This document shows, in pieces, positions 60,520 through 64,000 of a stretch of 64,000 bases of DNA. The translations under genes were made by a program, and so were the position numbers. The stretch comes from Campylobacter majalis (GTDB taxonomy: Bacteria; Campylobacterota; Campylobacteria; Campylobacterales; Campylobacteraceae), in contig NZ_CAJHOF010000001.1 in the NCBI RefSeq assembly GCF_905120465.1, positions 62,001-126,000 on the forward strand. The letters run 5' to 3'. Every line of letters begins with the position of its first letter. The first letter of the stretch is position 1. The notes below the pieces were generated by a model. It saw only the letters and a list, made by a program, of their open reading frames with translations, did no database searches and was not told where the DNA came from.

Positions 60520-61116
60520 ATGTATGAATTTTTAGCTGGTTTTGCGTTATCCTTTTCGCTTATTTTAGCAATTGGCGCACAAAATGCTTTTGTTTTAAAG
60601 CAAGGAATTAAGCGTGAGCATGTATTTATAGTGTGCTTGTTGTGTGCTTTAAGTGACGCTTTGCTTATTTTGGCTGGCGTGTTTGGCTTTGGTTATTTTG
60701 TTTCGCAAAATCCACTTGTTTTAAAATTTGCTTTATGGGGCGGTTTTTTATTTTTATTTGCATATGGAATAAGAAGTTTATGGAGTGCATATAAGCACGA
60801 AAACGCTTTGATTGTCGATAACAACACACCAAACAATCTATTAAAAACCATCTTACTTACACTCTCTTTTGCGTGGTTAAATCCACATGTTTATCTTGAT
60901 ACAATGGTGCTTATTGGCTCTGTTTCGCTCAAATACGATAGCAACTTTGCTTTTGCACTTGGTGCTATTAGTGCTTCTTTTGTATTTTTCTTTACACTTG
61001 GATACGCCGCTAGAGTGCTTACACCACTTTTTAAACAGGCAAAATCATGGAAAATTTTAGATACAATTGTTGGTATAATTATGCTAATTTTGGCATTTGC
61101 TTTAATTAAATTTTAA
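60520..61116 (+). CDS. LysE/ArgO-family amino acid exporter
   Basis: A 198-residue protein with about six hydrophobic helices. GFALSFSLILAIGAQNAFVLKQGIKREH at the N-terminus and LSFAWLNPHVYLDTMVLIGSVS in the middle are diagnostic of the LysE/ArgO branch that exports lysine or arginine. It is separated from ccoS by a terminator, so expressed alone. The substrate cannot be distinguished by sequence. Confidence 0.9.
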   Translation: MYEFLAGFALSFSLILAIGAQNAFVLKQGIKREHVFIVCLLCALSDALLILAGVFGFGYFVSQNPLVLKFALWGGFLFLFAYGIRSLWSAYKHENALIVDNNTPNNLLKTILLTLSFAWLNPHVYLDTMVLIGSVSLKYDSNFAFALGAISASFVFFFTLGYAARVLTPLFKQAKSWKILDTIVGIIMLILAFALIKF

Positions 61117-61251
61117 AATTACCATATAAAAATACCGCTTATTTATAGTAAATTTTATCTATATTTGTGCCAACAAAGATACTAAAATGCATTATTTTAA
61201 TCTCACAATAAACAAGAACTATAATCTATTAAACTCAAACCCTAACAAAAA
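61117..61251. other. AT-rich spacer
   Basis: The 135 bases between the exporter and the transposase remnant hold no visible gene or hairpin. Confidence 0.5.
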
Positions 61252-61786
61252 GCTTTAAGTTATGATTTTACATATGAAAATAAGCATATAATCCGTTCAA
61301 GAATTTCTGAAACAAAATTTAGAGAAATTTTAAGATATTTTTGCACAGATATAAAGGCTAGTAAAATCTCTAAATTAACCAGAATTTCAGAGCGAACTTT
61401 ATGTGAAATCTTTAAAAACTTGGGATTTTTAATAGCACAATAATATGAGAAATATCAAAGTTTGATGGCAAAATTTCTAGTTTGATAAGCTCACCTAGAA
61501 GCTACGCTTTAAAATAAGCGACTTCACAATCCTTTAGATAAGGTCAAAAGAGCAAGAGAAAGACTTATGGTCGTGAAGCAAAAAATAAACAACCAGTGTT
61601 TGGCATGACAAAACAATATGGCAAAGCAATTAAAACTAGTAAGTCAGTACCAATATATCTCAAAGATGACGACATGGTCGCAAGAGTAAGTTAGAAGACT
61701 CTATTGTTTATAGCAGCAGTTAGAGAGTTTTGATAGATTATGAAACTAAAGCTTATCATAGATAAATACTGTAAAAATAAATTTTT

Positions 61787-61810
61787 ACTTCACTACGCTC
61801 GTAGTTTTAC
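61787..61810. repeat. Short palindromic (REP-like) element, copy 1
   Basis: The sequence around CTACG-CT-CGTAG forms a small hairpin. It shares a 12-base exact inverted match (ACGCTCGTAGTT) with copy 2 about 190 bases away, plus flanking similarity CTTCACTACG versus CTTCGCTAACG. It interrupts the transposase remnant. Confidence 0.5.
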
Positions 61811-61984
61811 AAGAAACAAATGGTAAAAACCATATAAATGGCATAGGAAAATTTTTGTGTTATGCACTAAACATAAACTAAGCAATTTCATTGTGTTTAT
61901 ACTTTCTTTGAGAAAGACATAAAAAAGAGATTTTATACCATACCTAAATTAATGTTTGATAACAAAAATCTATATCGTCTGCTT

Positions 61985-62008
61985 ACAACTACGAGCGTTA
62001 GCGAAGTA
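61985..62008. repeat. Short palindromic (REP-like) element, copy 2 (inverted)
   Basis: AACTACGAGCGT followed by TAGCGAAGTA, the reverse orientation of copy 1 with one inserted base and one substitution. It also lies in the transposase remnant. Confidence 0.5.
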
Positions 62009-62092
62009 GAAAATCAGCTTAAGTTTAATTGAACTAATAGATCTTTTAAATTACATGAAAACAAAGCTAAGATAAAATTAAAATATCTCAAA

Positions 62093-63364
62093 TCAATTTA
62101 TAAAACATATCATAAAAGTATTTTTATTATCTTCATACTTGTATTTTAGAGTGTGATTATGTTTTTTAAAAATTTGGTTTGCTATATAAAGTCCAAGACC
62201 AAGCCCTGAATTTGACGTCTCTACCTTTCTGTTAAAAGCTCTTTGAAAATCAAGTCTTTCAGGCTCAAGCTCATCTCCTATACTACTTATGCAAATTGCG
62301 GTTTTGTCTATATTTATTAAAATTTTATCACTAGAGTATTTTAGGGCGTTATCGATTAGATTTTTAACTGCTGTTGCATAAAGCTCAAAATCAACCTGCA
62401 CCGCACTTATTTCATCGTCACAATGCACATGTATGCGACTTGTGTCTTTTAATAAAAGCAGATCGATTGAGTGATCGATGATGTCTATAATTCGGTGTTT
62501 ATTTTTCTTAAGACCCCATTCGTTAGATACAAATTTTTCCACCTTTACAACCTCGCCTAGTATGATTTCAAGCCGTATAAAGACCTGTTTTAATCTGTTG
62601 TTAAATTTATCATCTTGCAAAATATCAGCTATCATATCCGCCATGATCCGCCCTTTCATTATCGGATTGCGAAATTCATGCAAAATATTACGCAAAAATA
62701 ATGCCCTAGCCTCTTTCATTGCATTTACCTTTTGCATTGTTGTGTTAAATTCACTAGCGATTTGATCTATTTCATCATTTGCTTGTATTTTTATTAGTTT
62801 AAACTTATCTCTTTCTCCTGCTTCTCTTATCATATTTTTTAAATTTCTAAGTTTAAGTAATTTTCTTAAGACTGTTATAAAAAATGCCGTCATTACGGTA
62901 TTTACTATAATCCAAAGTATCCAGATCCTATGCGTAGAAAAATCTTGTAAATTTTCTAAAACCAGCTCGTGTATTGCGATATCGTTTTTTGATGTCTTAA
63001 GCCCTGCTGCAGCCATAATGCGAGATAACATCTTGTCATCTACAGAAGAAATTCTAGGCACAAAATAAAGCTTTTTGTTATATCTTATCATATCAGCATA
63101 CGAGTCGCTAAAAATTTTCTCGCCATTTTGTCTGATTTTGCCAGGCTCAAGCTCACTATTTTTAAGCCCTATTTGCTCTAGTTGTGCAGTTGTATTGTCA
63201 TCTTCTTGTGAGCGTATTCGCATACCTAACATAAACCGCTGATAGGTAAAATACTCCTCATCTCTTATTTGCCGTTTCGTTTCTATAAAAAATCCCAAAT
63301 TTACTATGATTAAAGCAATAATAAAGAAAAATGATATTAGTTTGATTATAGATATACTACGCAT
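62093..63364 (-). CDS. Sensor histidine kinase, CprS/ArsS-like
   Basis: A 423-residue membrane kinase: helix near 8-27, a periplasmic domain of ~110 residues, a second helix (about 145-165), HAMP-like segment, and a dimerisation helix with His229 in ILHEFRNPIMKGR. The catalytic domain has NLIDNALKYS and SGLGLGLYIANQI. The HEFRNP H-box differs from the HELKTP of RacS. I suggest the CprRS system of C. jejuni, which affects envelope stress and biofilm; the identity is by resemblance only. It overlaps its regulator gene by 8 bases. Confidence 0.82.
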   Translation of the reverse strand: MRSISIIKLISFFFIIALIIVNLGFFIETKRQIRDEEYFTYQRFMLGMRIRSQEDDNTTAQLEQIGLKNSELEPGKIRQNGEKIFSDSYADMIRYNKKLYFVPRISSVDDKMLSRIMAAAGLKTSKNDIAIHELVLENLQDFSTHRIWILWIIVNTVMTAFFITVLRKLLKLRNLKNMIREAGERDKFKLIKIQANDEIDQIASEFNTTMQKVNAMKEARALFLRNILHEFRNPIMKGRIMADMIADILQDDKFNNRLKQVFIRLEIILGEVVKVEKFVSNEWGLKKNKHRIIDIIDHSIDLLLLKDTSRIHVHCDDEISAVQVDFELYATAVKNLIDNALKYSSDKILINIDKTAICISSIGDELEPERLDFQRAFNRKVETSNSGLGLGLYIANQIFKKHNHTLKYKYEDNKNTFMICFIN

Positions 63365-64000
63365 TAATAAATTTATATCCTATACCACGCACAGAGTGGA
63401 TAAATCGTGGATTTTTAGGATCGTCTCCGATTTTTTGGCGTAAGCGTCCTATGGCTACATCGATACTTTTTAATCCGCTTTGAAATTTTGACTGACCTAA
63501 ATTTATTAAAATATCTTCTCGCGGTATAACTATTCCCTCTTTTTCATAAAGATAGATAAAAATATCAAACTCCGCCTTTGTTAGTGCTATTTTTTCTTTG
63601 TTTTTTATGATAATACGCCTTTGTTTATCGACTAAAAATGTCTTAGCTTCATTGCTAACTTGTATGCCTCGGCGCAATATTGCTCTTAATCTAAACACAA
63701 GTTCTATTGGCTCATATGGCTTTGAGATATAATCATCCGCTCCAAGCTCAAAACCTTTTATCTTATCTAGTGTTTCAGTGCGAGCCGATGAGATGATTAT
63801 GGGTAGCGACGCATAGCTTTGTCTGACATTTTTACACACTTCAAGACCATCCATATCAGGCAAACCTAAATCAAGCACCAATGCATCAAAAGTGCTTTTC
63901 TCATTTAAAATTTTAAGCCCTTCAAGCGGATTTGTGGCTATGCTTACGCTAATATCACTCTTTGCTAATGCGTATTTTAAAAGCTCAGCTAGATCAAGAT
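63357..64000 (-). CDS. OmpR-type response regulator, CprR-like, truncated by the window end
   Basis: The frame stays open to base 64000; the visible N-terminal piece reads LDLAELLKYALAKSDISVSI, then the phospho-acceptor strand ALVLDLGLPDMDGLEVC, ISKPYEP (conserved Lys) and a winged-helix domain ending HSVRGIGYKFINA. Only the first few residues, including the acidic pocket, are missing. It therefore starts beyond the window, not at the internal ATG near 63881. It is paired with the kinase downstream (8-base overlap). Confidence 0.88.
   Translation of the reverse strand, partial: LDLAELLKYALAKSDISVSIATNPLEGLKILNEKSTFDALVLDLGLPDMDGLEVCKNVRQSYASLPIIISSARTETLDKIKGFELGADDYISKPYEPIELVFRLRAILRRGIQVSNEAKTFLVDKQRRIIIKNKEKIALTKAEFDIFIYLYEKEGIVIPREDILINLGQSKFQSGLKSIDVAIGRLRQKIGDDPKNPRFIHSVRGIGYKFINA

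Larger units (their letters stand above)
61252..62035 (+). pseudogene. Decayed IS1595-family transposase
   Basis: Three pieces of one transposase are readable in different frames. (a) 61252-61443: SYDFTYENKHIIRSRIS, then FREILRYFCTDIKASKISKL...ERTLCEIFKNLGFLIAQ and a stop, the N-terminal DNA-binding part. (b) about 61542-61694: KRKTYGREAKNKQPVFGMTKQYGKA..., matching the RGK-x-PVFG catalytic-core segment. (c) about 61830-62035: NHINGI, CTKHKLSNF and KRDFIPYLN pieces, matching the HINGIExFW...F.Ky.R region and its end. Many stops and frameshifts separate them. I could not identify terminal inverted repeats or a target duplication. Confidence 0.72.

Overview
The window is about 64 kb of AT-rich, gene-dense DNA from a Campylobacterota chromosome, most likely a Campylobacter species. 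This rests on HobA, the RacR/RacS-RecR trio, a TM-anchored MurF, FapA, CcoI/CcoS, many TTG starts, and gene blocks that match my memory of the C. jejuni order (rppH-lysC-hobA-holB-folP-ligA-tlyA-ribF-cmoA; murF-hydrolase-ddl-ruvA-fapA opposite murJ-cysS-msbA-pyrD-M16-dapA-fabL; dnaG opposite a TPR gene-rnhA-rnc-aroC). I cannot fix the species. I saw no rRNA, tRNA, CRISPR array, intact insertion sequence or prophage.

Layout. 1-1.5 kb: end of a PAS-domain taxis sensor and a soluble chemoreceptor. 1.5-3.5 kb (minus): Sel1-like protein, YqeY, Ppx/GppA. 3.6-5.1 kb: phosphate transporter. 5.1-5.7 kb: empty. 5.7-7.2 kb (minus): mnmH and a HIT protein. 7.3-13.2 kb (minus): tight operon of an FAD oxidoreductase, a coiled-coil membrane protein, a TrmN6-like methylase, a YkgJ protein, a TPR protein and trpC. 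13.3-21.5 kb (minus): the long rppH-to-cmoA housekeeping operon, mixing RNA turnover, lysine/threonine synthesis, replication initiation, clamp loading, folate, DNA ligation, rRNA methylation, flavin and tRNA modification. 21.6-23.3 kb: divergent LysR regulator and nitroreductase with a readable shared control region. 23.4-27.6 kb: hemW-like gene, tatB, tatC, queA and a degenerate kinase/receiver-like protein. 27.5-34 kb (minus): Sel1-like protein, murF, hydrolase, orphan antitoxin, ddl, ruvA, fapA. 34.1-42.7 kb (plus): murJ to a FabL-type enoyl reductase. 42.7-43.9 kb: decayed DNA holding a chemoreceptor C-terminal remnant. 43.9-47.6 kb (minus): a sigma-28-type promoter driving an unknown gene, a K+/H+ antiporter and an ABC-F ATPase. 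47.7-50.6 kb: racR-racS-recR-lipoprotein. 50.7-53.4 kb (minus): PP-loop protein and dnaG. 53.4-61.1 kb (plus): LapB-like TPR protein, rnhA, rnc, aroC, CDF exporter, ccoI, ccoS, argO-like exporter. 61.1-62.1 kb: a dead IS1595-type transposase carrying two copies of a short palindromic element. 62.1-64 kb (minus): a second two-component pair (CprRS-like) cut by the window end.

Most of the window is conserved core genome and I found no convincing new multi-gene system. The best leads are: a sigma-28 promoter with exact spacing in front of an uncharacterised gene; a CZB-like chemoreceptor domain that appears to have lost all four zinc ligands; a small protein built from a pseudo-HATPase and a pseudo-receiver; a membrane-anchored coiled-coil protein with a possible OmpA-like end; an apparently near-leaderless dnaG; and an orphan Phd antitoxin embedded in a cell-wall operon.
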